Shown here in pieces: positions 18,050 to 27,856 of a stretch of 64,000 nucleotides of DNA. Numbering within the stretch: the stretch's first letter is position 1; every line of letters begins with the position of its first letter. Both the position numbers and the translations under genes were made by a program. A model generated the notes under the pieces. The model had not been told where the DNA came from, did no database searches, and saw nothing but the letters and a program-made list of their open reading frames with translations. Origin of the DNA: Candidatus Poribacteria bacterium (GTDB taxonomy: Bacteria; Poribacteria; WGA-4E; WGA-3G); NCBI GenBank assembly GCA_028820635.1, contig JAPPIG010000084.1, positions 62,001 through 126,000 on the forward strand, read 5' to 3'.

Positions 18050-21000
18050 TTACTCAATTACTTTAATCTTGCCACTACCAGCGACCGAAGAATTCGCGGG
18101 ATCATACATCGCTTCTGCAGTAACAGGCGGCAAGGTAAATTCCCCGCGTGTTACTGCTCTAAGGGCATAATGGAATTTTCGTTCTCGCTGACGTGGGAAA
18201 GCACCGAAGAAGATAAGCCGATCATCGCGAATATCAACGTAATCGGGTTTGAAATCCTGCGTTTTCAACCATGGGATTCCTGCCCGCGACGCTAATCTCG
18301 CGTTCTCTATTTCAAAACCGGCTGGCAACATGTCTACAACTACCACGTTCTCAAGATTCCAGTTAAGCGCCTTCACCGTAACTTCTGCTATCACTAAATC
18401 ACCATGTTGGAATTCATTATCATACGGAATTCCATCTTGATTAAGATAGCGGCGGCGCACCTCTAAATCTCGGTCGTATTCCTCAATATAGGAATCACGA
18501 CGTATTCCGAAGGCTGACCAATAGTAATAGCAATTGCCTGTTCCCTCAATAGAGATTTTCACTTGTGCTCCATCCCAATCGTCATTTGTTAATCGAATTG
18601 AAGGTGTCGTTGAATCGAAATCAGCAAGGTGAGTATCATTGATAGTGATCTTACCTATATAGTTTCCATCCATTTTCTTCTTCAGAATTTTGCCGAGGGC
18701 GAGAAAAGCAAACGCATTCTCTTGGGTTGTTCCCCACCGTTTTCTTTGAGACGCAGCCTTACTCAGGTCGCTAACAAGCGTCGGAATTGACGGATGGTTT
18801 TCGTTAACCTCTGCAAGCACGTCAAGTATAATAGCCTGTGAGCGGGTAGGTGAGTTGAAGTTATGCCCGGATTGGCGGTTTCCACCGTTTTGAGATGGAA
18901 TAGAAATAGGTAACATGGAGAGTGCTGTTTCTAAATCGCCACTGAGTGCAAAAGCACCCGCCAATTGAAACTGGCTATAGTTTGTGAGACTACTGAGAAG
19001 ATTATTTTTGAAGTAGTGCATCACACCTTTTTCAGGTTCACCTGCTGCTGCCAAGACATAACAGGCATAGACCGCACGCTCAACTTTGTATCTATTAGAA
19101 TCATTAACAGACTTTTGAGTGCTTGATATCTGTTTTGCTTGCTGTCTTAATCCGCTAAGCAATCCTGTGTAGACACGTTCAGAAACTTCATAACCTGTCT
19201 TCCGTGCTTCAACTAAAAAGTGAGACGCATACACACTACTCCAGTGGTTTATATAACTCCCACCCGGCCAATATGCAAAATGATTTTGGGATGTGAGCAT
19301 ACTTTCAAGTCTATTGATACCAGCAGTGATATATTGATCAATGCGTCCATCAGCAGCAAGTTCGGGTTCAACAGCACCTGCAACATCGCTAAAATAGAGC
19401 AGCGGAAATACCCTACTCGTCGTTTGCTCAATACACCCATAAGGATACTTAAGCAGATATTGAAGCCCACCAGCAAATTCAATCGTGGGGAACGGAGACA
19501 CAGTAAGCGTAAATTCGGAAGAATTGGCTATTAAATTTGAGGGAAAAACGAAGTCTGCAGTATTATTCACACTCACTGTGCCATTTCCTGTTTCAGTTAC
19601 CGGTGGGGCAGCTGACCGAAGCGGGAGCTGAACAGACATCTGTGTGTTTTCGTCGTTCCCAGAAGCGGTCAATTTGAACGTAGCTTTACCAATTGAATCG
19701 TGAGCAAGTAGATCAAATACAAGTTGTTCCTCACTACCAGCTTTGATTTGCACCTGCTTCTGAACCAAATGTTTCTGGACTTTAGGTTCTGTTTCCGTCT
19801 CCGTAGATATGAATTGGACATCACCTGTCGCTTGCAATTCTACTTGAAATTCACCATCTTTACCGGTGCCGTTGTGAACACTCACAGGGAATTGGATGCG
19901 ATCTCCGCCTGAAAGGAACCGAGGAAACGTCGGCGTTAGGACGACCGGTTCACGAACTATTGTAAACTTCTCAGCAGCACCGTAGTATCCACCAGAAAAA
20001 GCCACAGCCATTAACCGTAATGTTCCGTTGAACTGCGGAATTTGAAAAGTCGCCGTACCTTTTCCGTAGCGATCTGTTTTCAGAATACCTGACCAGAGTG
20101 AGACTGGTTTCACACGCATGACACTGGTAGTGTTAAGCCGTTTCGCGCGTCCACTCAAGCGAGCAGCTTGGTCACCACCTGCGCTGGAATCGCCCTGAAC
20201 AGTCTCAATTTCAGGCAAAATTGCAGAATAAAGATCGTAAGCGCGTGTTTTTAGTCCACGCTGACGGTAAAAGTAACCGTGCGGATTAGGTGCGCGAAAA
20301 CCGGTCAACTGAAGTATCCCTTCATCAACTGCAGCGATGGTAACATGTGAGAACGCGCTCTGTTTTCCCCGTACACGAAACTTGATAGTCACATCGCTAT
20401 TCGGGCGAATCTCCGCAGGAGCATCTAAATCAATAGCGAAGCGGTTAGGTTCAGCATCTATCTTTAGAGGAATGACACCGAAAGCGCGAACCGGTGCGTG
20501 TTCCTCCAATGAATCTGTTGACCGAATTACTGTTCCAGAAAGATAAATGTTTGGTTTATAACCCCGTACGACTGGAATATTCAAACTGGCTGTATTCCCT
20601 TTTAGGTTGACAGTTCGGTAACTCAAGACCTTTTCTCGCTCCATTGTCAGTAACAGTTTGCCAGGGAATGGTGCTTTAATTTGAAGTTTCGCTGTTTCTC
20701 CAGGTTGATATGCTTGTTTATTTAAAGTCATCTCAAGGAGACTCGGATTTTCCATTGATAAAGGCACGTATCCCCAACCGGTAGTTTCCACTTTTACTTC
20801 TGTTTTAGCACCAGAGGCAGTATCTTCGAGATGCACACGGTATTCGCCATATTCAGAAGGCGTAAAAGCGAATGTGCCCATTTCTGCCGTTGAGACAAAT
20901 TGATGGGATTCCAAGGAAGTAATTTGGTCATCTGACACATACTCATAACGTCCTTGTGCGTTGCGGCGCAGTATAGTATTCCAATGGACTTTGTAAACGG

Positions 21001-23491
21001 TGAGTGTTAAGTCCCTGCCAGCTACTGCGTTTCCATTTTTATCCACGGCAATATAGTTAAGGGAAACTTCTTCATTAGGTTTGATGATTCCAGTCTTTGA
21101 CATTTTGAGACCAACATAATGCGAATACGGGTGAACGATTACGCGGTGTGAAGCCGTAACAGCTCTGCCACCAGGTTCGCTCACTGTTGCTGTCAAAACT
21201 CCATTCAACTGAGAAGGTGCTTTAACGGTGTCTGGCAAGACGAATTTATAATGCACTTTACCTTCAGCATCTGTTTTGGTTTCTTCCAAAGTAATCCGCT
21301 GTTTCTCAAATGGGATAGTACTTGAAAAGTGAAAAGAATGCCATTTTTCAGTCGGAACGTACGGAACAGCCTCAAGCATATAAGACGCTGTTACTTTTCG
21401 GTTAGCAGCGGGAGGTCCAAACAGATTGACAGCTGAAACATCCATTCCTACCTCAACACCCAAGTCATATTCAGGTTTATCTGTCGTAACAGTCACTTTC
21501 ATTCGATCTGGCATAAACTCTTCTACCTGAAACGGCACACGTCCAATCTCTTTACCAGCAACGTTCATTTTAGCTATATAGCCGCCTGTCTGTGCATAAG
21601 CAGCTAAAGGAATTGTTACTTCACACCCACCACGTCTGTCCGTATTTTGATTAAATTCACTGATAACTCGCCCGTCAGGCGCCAAAATCTGTATGTGGGT
21701 TGGAAGCGTGGGAGGTGTTACATTTCGCTTTCCGCGTACAATTGCAGCAAGTGAAACTTTCTCGCCAGGACGATAAACACCACGACTCGCATAGAGAAAT
21801 GCTTCATAGCCTGTTTCTAAGTATGCAGAACCACCAACGTTGAAATCACCAGTAGAAAGTTGATGCCGATTTAACTGAATAAAAGAAAGATCGTCCGATT
21901 TTTCCACAGTTAACATAAACGGGGTAAAGCCGTCAGTTTTTTGTGCTACTGAAGAAAACTTAATAAAACCTTCCCAATTTGTTTTTCCTGTCAGGAGGGG
22001 TTGATTGTTATCACTGATGAGTTTTACTGTCGCTTGTGGAATAGGTTTTAAGTTAGAGAGAGAATTGACCCAAACCCATAACTCATCACCTGCCCTTTTA
22101 GCAATGATGCCGATATCTGTCAACATGACCCATTGCGTTGCACGCGCCCTATAGTCATTCGGTCTCTGAGCAGTGACTTTAAAGATGCCGACATATTTAT
22201 CGTCCAGGTACTGTCCCAAATCAATAGGTGTTGTTACTTCCTCGTTCAACTTTGAGTTAATAGCAAGCGTGCTGGAATGAATTGGCTTCCCTAAATTGCT
22301 TGTCCAAGGTCTCCAGTTTCCGATCTTAGAAGCGTAAATAAGATTATTACCAAAAACCTTTTCAATTTGTAAATTGACGTTTTGCACATTAATCGTTGCT
22401 AAACCGAGGTTCATCTTCTGATTTCGGGTTAGGAAAAACCCATTTCCAGCAAAACGTACTTGAGGAGGGACATCTGGAATCGTCAGCTGGACAGTATACG
22501 GTTTCTTTAACACAGAACCATCGGGTGCTGTTAAGCCTTCCTGAACAGTAACTTCGTATCTACTGCGTCGCTTAAAATCACCATGTATTTCGATCTCGCC
22601 ATACCGTGTGATGATTTGCGTATCTAACTCAGGTTTTATATGAATATACGGTTGCACCGTGTCACTCGGTATACGTGAACTGAATCGAAGCTTGATATGC
22701 GGTCTCCCCGAAGCCTCTCGGACATTGGCATACGTAACACCAAGTGTGCCTCTTCCAGTCAAGGTCATTGATTTAACGCTTGCTTCTTTTAGCCCGATCT
22801 GCCCACCTGTGCATTTGAATCCTTTCTCAATTCGGATTTTTAGGTTTTGGTTTCCAAGCAGGCGCGGTATTTCTTCAGTTTCTAATTTAATTTCTCTGGC
22901 AACACCGTTTTGCGGTTGAAGCGTGTAGGGAATCTCAACATCCTCTTGAAGTCGAATAGATAGATTAGCACGCAAATCAGCGATATTAACAGGATAATTA
23001 AAGGTTATGCTTCCAACGGCCCTTGCGTGTGTTTTCGTGTATTTAAATTCAAGGCGTCTGTTTTGTATGCGGAAAGGTTCTGTGGCAAAAGTAAATTTAC
23101 GATCACCGGTAATGGCAAAGCCAAGGGAACTTTGTCGTAACTTTGGTGCAAGTTCTACGGTGTAACTTGCGGAGGGAGCTAAGGGACTTTCTAAATAAAA
23201 GCGAACTGTGTCACGCGCTATCCAACGTGCGGATCCCTTAATAGTAGGCGTGAACCGAACAGCACGATCCGGCAATTCAGTATTGATTAGCGAATTATCA
23301 ACTACTGGTTCTGAAAACGTAAATGTGAAATCAGCCCAGGGCGAAACATTTTCGCCCTTCGGCGTAATAGATTTAACAATGACACGCGTTTTTGCTCCCG
23401 ATACCAAACTATGAATGTAGAGCGAACCGATAATCAAAATAAGCAAAGAAAGAAGTGCAACAATACCGATTAAAAGTTTTTTAGATTCCAT
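18050..23491 (-). CDS. Bacterial alpha-2-macroglobulin (thioester type)
   Basis: An 1813-residue envelope protein. ATG 23491 follows AGGAGA. An N-terminal membrane anchor (residues about 6-28) is followed by repeated MG domains, including LYASRGVYRPGEKVSL near residue 570 and RGVYRPGE-type bait-region neighbours, then the thioester domain with YGCIEQ near residue 1353. The CxEQ motif means the trap can link covalently to an attacking protease. The C-terminal part has the complement-like receptor region. Encoded just upstream of pbpC; in other bacteria the pair is thought to guard the periplasm when PBP1C repairs damaged wall. Confidence 0.93.
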   Translation of the reverse strand: MESKKLLIGIVALLSLLILIIGSLYIHSLVSGAKTRVIVKSITPKGENVSPWADFTFTFSEPVVDNSLINTELPDRAVRFTPTIKGSARWIARDTVRFYLESPLAPSASYTVELAPKLRQSSLGFAITGDRKFTFATEPFRIQNRRLEFKYTKTHARAVGSITFNYPVNIADLRANLSIRLQEDVEIPYTLQPQNGVAREIKLETEEIPRLLGNQNLKIRIEKGFKCTGGQIGLKEASVKSMTLTGRGTLGVTYANVREASGRPHIKLRFSSRIPSDTVQPYIHIKPELDTQIITRYGEIEIHGDFKRRSRYEVTVQEGLTAPDGSVLKKPYTVQLTIPDVPPQVRFAGNGFFLTRNQKMNLGLATINVQNVNLQIEKVFGNNLIYASKIGNWRPWTSNLGKPIHSSTLAINSKLNEEVTTPIDLGQYLDDKYVGIFKVTAQRPNDYRARATQWVMLTDIGIIAKRAGDELWVWVNSLSNLKPIPQATVKLISDNNQPLLTGKTNWEGFIKFSSVAQKTDGFTPFMLTVEKSDDLSFIQLNRHQLSTGDFNVGGSAYLETGYEAFLYASRGVYRPGEKVSLAAIVRGKRNVTPPTLPTHIQILAPDGRVISEFNQNTDRRGGCEVTIPLAAYAQTGGYIAKMNVAGKEIGRVPFQVEEFMPDRMKVTVTTDKPEYDLGVEVGMDVSAVNLFGPPAANRKVTASYMLEAVPYVPTEKWHSFHFSSTIPFEKQRITLEETKTDAEGKVHYKFVLPDTVKAPSQLNGVLTATVSEPGGRAVTASHRVIVHPYSHYVGLKMSKTGIIKPNEEVSLNYIAVDKNGNAVAGRDLTLTVYKVHWNTILRRNAQGRYEYVSDDQITSLESHQFVSTAEMGTFAFTPSEYGEYRVHLEDTASGAKTEVKVETTGWGYVPLSMENPSLLEMTLNKQAYQPGETAKLQIKAPFPGKLLLTMEREKVLSYRTVNLKGNTASLNIPVVRGYKPNIYLSGTVIRSTDSLEEHAPVRAFGVIPLKIDAEPNRFAIDLDAPAEIRPNSDVTIKFRVRGKQSAFSHVTIAAVDEGILQLTGFRAPNPHGYFYRQRGLKTRAYDLYSAILPEIETVQGDSSAGGDQAARLSGRAKRLNTTSVMRVKPVSLWSGILKTDRYGKGTATFQIPQFNGTLRLMAVAFSGGYYGAAEKFTIVREPVVLTPTFPRFLSGGDRIQFPVSVHNGTGKDGEFQVELQATGDVQFISTETETEPKVQKHLVQKQVQIKAGSEEQLVFDLLAHDSIGKATFKLTASGNDENTQMSVQLPLRSAAPPVTETGNGTVSVNNTADFVFPSNLIANSSEFTLTVSPFPTIEFAGGLQYLLKYPYGCIEQTTSRVFPLLYFSDVAGAVEPELAADGRIDQYITAGINRLESMLTSQNHFAYWPGGSYINHWSSVYASHFLVEARKTGYEVSERVYTGLLSGLRQQAKQISSTQKSVNDSNRYKVERAVYACYVLAAAGEPEKGVMHYFKNNLLSSLTNYSQFQLAGAFALSGDLETALSMLPISIPSQNGGNRQSGHNFNSPTRSQAIILDVLAEVNENHPSIPTLVSDLSKAASQRKRWGTTQENAFAFLALGKILKKKMDGNYIGKITINDTHLADFDSTTPSIRLTNDDWDGAQVKISIEGTGNCYYYWSAFGIRRDSYIEEYDRDLEVRRRYLNQDGIPYDNEFQHGDLVIAEVTVKALNWNLENVVVVDMLPAGFEIENARLASRAGIPWLKTQDFKPDYVDIRDDRLIFFGAFPRQRERKFHYALRAVTRGEFTLPPVTAEAMYDPANSSVAGSGKIKVIE

Positions 23492-23885
23492 CGTAAAATG
23501 TCTCCTAAAGTTTGCATTTCATCCAAATCTCTAAAGGTCATTTATCGTTTATGAGGTATTGAGCAATTTTCGTGCCAAAATTTACATTTTCTAAATGGTA
23601 TTCTAAAATCGTTTAGTCTTTAGTGGTTTTACCTCCTTCATATATAAGAACACACAGAAACTACGGCAGGACACTTAAATCCAAGCATTTAGAAGATTTT
23701 CACTCTAACCTAACATTATCTTAAGCTTAATATTTGTCCTTCATAGCCAGTCAAAACAGAAATGTGTTATTTCAAATTAACGTTTCATGACTCTAAACAG
23801 AATCCTAAAATAGGTAGAGGTAACAATTTACCATGTGTAAAAATAAACACACCTATTTCTAAAACATCAAGAAATCTTCAATAAT
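23492..23885. other. Gene-free stretch of about 390 bases
   Basis: AT-rich sequence between the 3' end of the cytochrome-barrel gene and the start of the macroglobulin gene. It must hold the macroglobulin promoter on the minus strand, but I see no box good enough to mark. No repeat of the families found elsewhere in the window. Confidence 0.5.
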
Positions 23886-25103
23886 CTAAAACCAGAACCG
23901 CGACATCACAATAAGTTGATTCCTACCTTGAAGTTGTCTCAACGCACTTTTGCTGCTGATATCCTCGTCAGGTTTTCGGTCAGCATTCGGTAGGTTTGCC
24001 CAATAGAACAGCGAAACTGCGCCGTTTTCCATAAAATTATATTGAGCAATGAATGTTAACCTTTTTCCAGCATCACCTAAAACAGTCCTATCAGGATCAA
24101 ACAATCCGTAGCGTCCTGCTACAGTAAACTGCGGAAAAACACGGTACTTTGCTCCGAAATAGTATCCCTTCGAATCAACAGCGTCGGGTGCGAAAGAGGC
24201 GATCTCTCCGTCATTTCCAAAGTTGAATTCACCTTCTAAGCTTAAGCCACCGTAAGAGGCAGTCAGAAATGCACCAACAAGACGTTCCCACTCTTCGCCA
24301 GGTTGTTCAAAAATGCAGGAGACTCCAGCACGAATTGGACCGAGTTGCCCACCAACAGTGCCGAGTAAACCTTTTGCTGTTGCATTACCAGCGTTAAAAA
24401 ATGCCGCATTGTAAAACGCTTTTCCTAAACTACCACCGAGTTCAACTCCAACATCTCGCTTGTTTGAACCGAGACCGTAGCCTTCTCGGACAAGGATATT
24501 ATGATCCTTCTGTTTGATACCAAAAGGCAAACGGAATTGTCCCACTTTGACATAGAGGTGTTTTGGAATAGCATCTACTGTAGCGAAAGCATTTAGGGTA
24601 GTGCCAACGTTGTTTGATAAAGTTAATCTAATGTGCTCTGATGCTTGCGCGTTGAATGTCACCTCAGCCTGCATGAGGAGAAAACTATCTACTGAGGAAT
24701 GACATGAGTTGCACCCAGCTACCGCGCCTTCATCTCCGTTTGCATGCATGTCTTTGATAAAAGCTGTTTGCAGATCAAGTGAAGTCGTAAGTTGTTTGAC
24801 AACCTCCTTCGCTTCTTCGGTGACTGCATCCATGTCAAAATCTTCGGGAAACTCAAAATAGTTCTCTTCAAAAATTTCACCGATGCGATTTCGGGGACCA
24901 CCGCCTGCAGGGTCAATGTGACAAAAATTACAGTCTTTATCTAATTCAGCCGCAAACTCAGGTCGAGCGTCAGCAATATTTGCCCAAAAAAGACTCAATG
25001 TAAAATTAACCATTAACACAAACATCAATAGTGTAAGCAAACCTTTGCACATCATTGTATTATGGCAAAAACGTTTTATAAATCTACTTAGATATTTTTT
25101 CAA
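23886..25103 (-). CDS. Dihaem cytochrome c fused to an outer-membrane beta-barrel (porin-cytochrome fusion)
   Basis: A 405-residue protein. TTG 25103 is the likely start because AAGGAGAAAG stands upstream. A long signal peptide ends near ADA at residue 46. Two c-type haem motifs follow: CNFCH near residues 58-62 and CNSCH near residues 131-135. From about residue 145 the chain is a series of amphipathic beta strands (VKVGQFRLPFGIKQ, YGGLSLEGEFNFG, YYFGAKYRVFPQFTVAGRYG) and ends in MSRFWF with the terminal Phe of outer-membrane proteins. The layout recalls Cyc2-type fused cytochrome-porins but with two haems. Likely passes electrons across the outer membrane; donor or acceptor unknown. Confidence 0.8.
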   Translation of the reverse strand: MKKYLSRFIKRFCHNTMMCKGLLTLLMFVLMVNFTLSLFWANIADARPEFAAELDKDCNFCHIDPAGGGPRNRIGEIFEENYFEFPEDFDMDAVTEEAKEVVKQLTTSLDLQTAFIKDMHANGDEGAVAGCNSCHSSVDSFLLMQAEVTFNAQASEHIRLTLSNNVGTTLNAFATVDAIPKHLYVKVGQFRLPFGIKQKDHNILVREGYGLGSNKRDVGVELGGSLGKAFYNAAFFNAGNATAKGLLGTVGGQLGPIRAGVSCIFEQPGEEWERLVGAFLTASYGGLSLEGEFNFGNDGEIASFAPDAVDSKGYYFGAKYRVFPQFTVAGRYGLFDPDRTVLGDAGKRLTFIAQYNFMENGAVSLFYWANLPNADRKPDEDISSKSALRQLQGRNQLIVMSRFWF

Positions 25104-25163
25104 AAACTTTCTCCTTAATTTAATACACTATAGTGCTTTGTCTATCCTAAATTTATGGGTATA

Positions 25164-25230
25164 GGTCGCGATTCGGAGATTGCTCCTACCAATGGACTGC
25201 TTATGGTAGGAGGGAACTCCGATTCCCGAC
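25164..25230. repeat. Long imperfect hairpin repeat
   Basis: The segment starting GGTCGCGATTCGGAG (25164) is repeated inverted as ACTCCGATTCCCGAC ending at 25230, with arms of about 27 bases and a loop of about 14. GCTCCTACC / GGTAGGAG at the inner edge resembles the ends of the 10453-10534 element. Confidence 0.65.
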
Positions 25231-25299
25231 TACTGACACGACTCGCAATTTAGTATAGACAGAACAATAGTAAAACATATAATTACTAACGCTATTAGT

Positions 25300-25437
25300 A
25301 GGCGCGTTTACATGAAATTTAAGTAATTAAATCGGTAATTTGGCGAGGTTCGGAAACCTCGCCAGCAGAGGTGACCACCTGCCTTGTGTGGACAGAAATT
25401 ACCGAATTAATAAATTAATCTTCATCAAAACGCGCCT
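25300..25437. repeat. 138-bp MITE-like element with inner hairpin
   Basis: AGGCGCGTTT (25300-25309) is exactly inverted at 25428-25437, and TCGGTAATTT / AAATTACCGA forms a second inner pair. In the middle is a 9-bp hairpin GGCGAGGTT/AACCTCGCC (25342-25363). The same hairpin without its flanks is at 47312-47331. It separates the two cytochrome genes. Confidence 0.65.
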
Positions 25438-25485
25438 ACGCAGGAGTTTACATCTATTTATATTTACCATAAATAGACCTTACCA

Positions 25486-26073
25486 TTATTCAAGTTCCGT
25501 AAAAACATAGTCTATGTCTTCAACTCTGGCATGGCAACCCCAACATATTCTACCGGAGGCAATTACTTTAAAATCAGCATCCGGATCGTTTCGGGTATAT
25601 TCAATAAACTCCCAGTCGTTATGATCTGGATCACTACCAGCTATTTTCCGCATAATTGCGATGAGTCCCACATAATCCTTATTTGGTCGATATGCTTCTT
25701 TTACGACGACGCTGCCATCTGGGTATGGAAATTGCTGCTCGCCATCTGGGGCGATAGTATCCCGTGTTTGGTTAACGTAAACGTTTTTATCACCGTTGTG
25801 TGGATCAAATCCTTCTACAGGTGGAATCGGTTCTGCGTTTAATTTAAGCCAACGTTCATAACCCGCTACATCTTCAGGTAGCCCCGGAAGTGCGACAGCA
25901 GGTTCTTCAGGCTCAGCAGGTTCCTGCATTGTTTCTTCTTGATTTGTTTCTTGAACAAGTTCCTCTAATTGCTGTTCTTCCACACAGGAAGTCAAGATCA
26001 TGCAAGGAATTAGCATGATAGCAACACCTACAATCGCTCTCAGAAATGGTCGGTCAAGTCTTCTGCTTTTCAT
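25486..26073 (-). CDS. Cytochrome P460-like lipoprotein
   Basis: A 195-residue lipoprotein. ATG 26073 follows AGGAGA and gives a signal peptide with lipobox LTSC (Cys30). A Glu/Pro/Gln-rich linker leads to a domain with LPGLPEDVAGYERWLKLN, FPYPDGSVVVKEAY, DNDWEF-like NDWEFIEYTRN and, near the C-terminus, the haem motif CWGCH. That order matches cytochrome P460 / cytochrome c'-beta proteins, small beta-fold haem proteins linked to hydroxylamine or NO chemistry. It lies next to the haem-barrel fusion on the same strand, so the two may form one electron path, but a repeat of 138 bp lies between them. Confidence 0.8.
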   Translation of the reverse strand: MKSRRLDRPFLRAIVGVAIMLIPCMILTSCVEEQQLEELVQETNQEETMQEPAEPEEPAVALPGLPEDVAGYERWLKLNAEPIPPVEGFDPHNGDKNVYVNQTRDTIAPDGEQQFPYPDGSVVVKEAYRPNKDYVGLIAIMRKIAGSDPDHNDWEFIEYTRNDPDADFKVIASGRICWGCHARVEDIDYVFTELE

Positions 26074-26355
26074 CGTAAATCTCCTATTCAAATATGCCTT
26101 AGTATATAAGAAACAGGCAATTATCGCAATAATTAATTTGTAAGATACGTGTTTTTACAATTGTGCAATTGAACGTGAGGATTAATAATTGTTTTACATA
26201 CTTCACACGAATGAAACAGAATTGAAAATTGAGTAGAATCCAATTTTTATTGTCTTTGCTGTTTTGTTACTGTATTATATGATATGGATACATTCAAACG
26301 AACATATCCACATAATGTATATAAGAATAGGTGATTTTAGAATAAGGAGAAATGG

Positions 26356-27351
26356 ATGCTCAGAAACTTATTTAAAGGTGGTGATAAAAACCGCGTTGAA
26401 CCGGAGGGTACAGAGGAAAAAGAAAATTGGTTTAATCGCCTAAAATCTGGTTTAGCAAAGACCCGAAACCGTTTCATTTCCCAACTGTCGGGGCTACTTC
26501 GTGTCGGTAGAAAAATTGATGAAGAACTCATGGAGGAGATTGAAGAAATTTTAATCCAAGCGGATGTGGGAGTTGATACGACACTAACGCTGATAGACAA
26601 CGTTAGAGAAACTGTGAAGGAAAAAGGATTAGGAGATTCTTCTGAATTGGAAACAGTTATAAAAGAGGAAATCCTGAACCTTTTTGGTGAAGACGTTCCG
26701 TTGAAATTTGAAGGTGAACCACCTTACACGATTTTAGTTCTCGGTGTGAACGGTGCTGGAAAAACAACAACGATTGGTAAACTCGCAAGCCGGTTCAATA
26801 ATAACGGCAACCGTGTCCTTGTTGCCGCGGGCGATACATTTCGTGCCGCTGCGGAGGATCAACTGGCAATCTGGTGTGAACGGGCGGGTGCAGAATTAAT
26901 TCGAGGTGGGGGAAAAGCGGAACCTGCTTCGGTCGTTTTTGATGCAGTTCACGCAGCAAAAAACCGAGAAGCAGACGTGCTTATTGTAGACACAGCAGGC
27001 AGACTCCATACTAAAAAACCGCTGATGGATGAATTATCAAAAATTGGGCGTGTAATGGGACAAGCTCATACAGGTGCACCTCACGAAGTATTACTTGTGA
27101 TTGATGGCACGGTTGGACAAAACGCATTGATCCAGGCAAAAATTTTCAACGAGGCAGTGCCGATTACAGGCGTGGCAATTACAAAATTGGATGGTACAGC
27201 CAAAGGTGGGATAGTGTTAGCGGTAAAAGCCGAACTCGGCGCTCCTGTCAAATTAATCGGCATTGGTGAAAAACTTGATGATTTACGGGATTTCGCTGGT
27301 GCTGATTTCGTTGAAGCACTCTTTGCAGCAGATGAGACCGTAGAAACATAA
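26356..27351 (+). CDS. ftsY: Signal recognition particle receptor FtsY
   Basis: A 331-residue SRP GTPase. After a short acidic A region (residues 1-25) come the N domain helices (LRVGRKIDEELMEEIEEILIQADVG) and the G domain with GVNGAGKTTT, the DTFRAAAEDQL insertion motif, DTAGRLH, TKLDGTAKGG and the closing GIGEKLDDLRDF. FtsY docks ribosome-SRP complexes at the membrane. The ribosome site AAGGAGA precedes ATG 26356. Single gene unit; no ffh nearby. Confidence 0.96.
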   Translation: MLRNLFKGGDKNRVEPEGTEEKENWFNRLKSGLAKTRNRFISQLSGLLRVGRKIDEELMEEIEEILIQADVGVDTTLTLIDNVRETVKEKGLGDSSELETVIKEEILNLFGEDVPLKFEGEPPYTILVLGVNGAGKTTTIGKLASRFNNNGNRVLVAAGDTFRAAAEDQLAIWCERAGAELIRGGGKAEPASVVFDAVHAAKNREADVLIVDTAGRLHTKKPLMDELSKIGRVMGQAHTGAPHEVLLVIDGTVGQNALIQAKIFNEAVPITGVAITKLDGTAKGGIVLAVKAELGAPVKLIGIGEKLDDLRDFAGADFVEALFAADETVET

Positions 27352-27409
27352 TAGACATTATAACGTTTTAATTGTGAGTAGTTATTGGTTTCTCATAAAA
27401 TCTAAAGTT

Positions 27410-27479
27410 TGTAGGTCCAAATCAACGCCAAATGCGCTTTTTGGCATTTGACGGGTTTTGTGCCTTAACCCAACCTACA
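27410..27479. repeat. 70-bp repeat element with 7-bp terminal inversions
   Basis: TGTAGGT (27410-27416) is inverted as ACCTACA (27473-27479). Inside, ATCAACGCCAAATGCGC pairs partly with GCATTTGACG. It belongs to the ATCAACGCCAAAT family also seen at 7217, 9109, 10469 and 47341. Confidence 0.6.
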
Positions 27480-27605
27480 TCTATATTCAATCTAATTATC
27501 AAGCTCACGTTAGGTTATTTTATAGTATAGCGTGAGTTCAACATAAGGTTAGAGGATCCGACACAGTATATTACGTTTATCGCAGTTTGATGACGGATAT
27601 GTTCC

Positions 27606-27761
27606 CGCACTCCAGCGGAGTGCTATGTCTATAGAAAACCAATGTCAAAGTTCTCTAGCACTCCAGCGGAGTGCTATGTCTGATAATCTCACATACCGCT
27701 CCGCTGGAGCGGAAACCTCGGTTCGGATGACTGCTATAAACATACTGCTCCGCTGGAGCAA
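27606..27761. repeat. Second nested inverted array of REP-like units, different head
   Basis: Four units: direct copies at 27607-27635 and 27658-27686 with palindromic head CACTCCAGCGGAGTG and tail CTATGTCTATAGAA or a variant, and inverted copies at about 27691-27712 and 27736-27760. Copy order (two direct, two inverted) and the tail TATGT-TATAGA are the same as in the array at 4498-4668, while the head sequence is different. The remaining gap 27352-27856 holds the element at 27410 and nothing coding. Confidence 0.75.
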
Positions 27762-27856
27762 AGACAGCGTTTAGGGTTACGTTAGGACTGTTTTTCGTTC
27801 AATTGAATCCTCATGATGAACTAATTTCTTACATTAAACTCAGGTTAGCATGCATA

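Noticed and set aside
17944-18057. TTG start for pbpC overlapping the macroglobulin stop
   Set aside because: Adds 38 residues with no match to PBP1C N-termini; ATG 17943 fits the family, although its ribosome site is weak.
26074-26355. Possible tRNA or small RNA before ftsY
   Set aside because: AT-rich sequence without a cloverleaf or a strong hairpin that I can see.
27606-27761. Possible CRISPR array
   Set aside because: Same inverted layout as at 4498; units are palindromic head-tail repeats, not spaced direct repeats.
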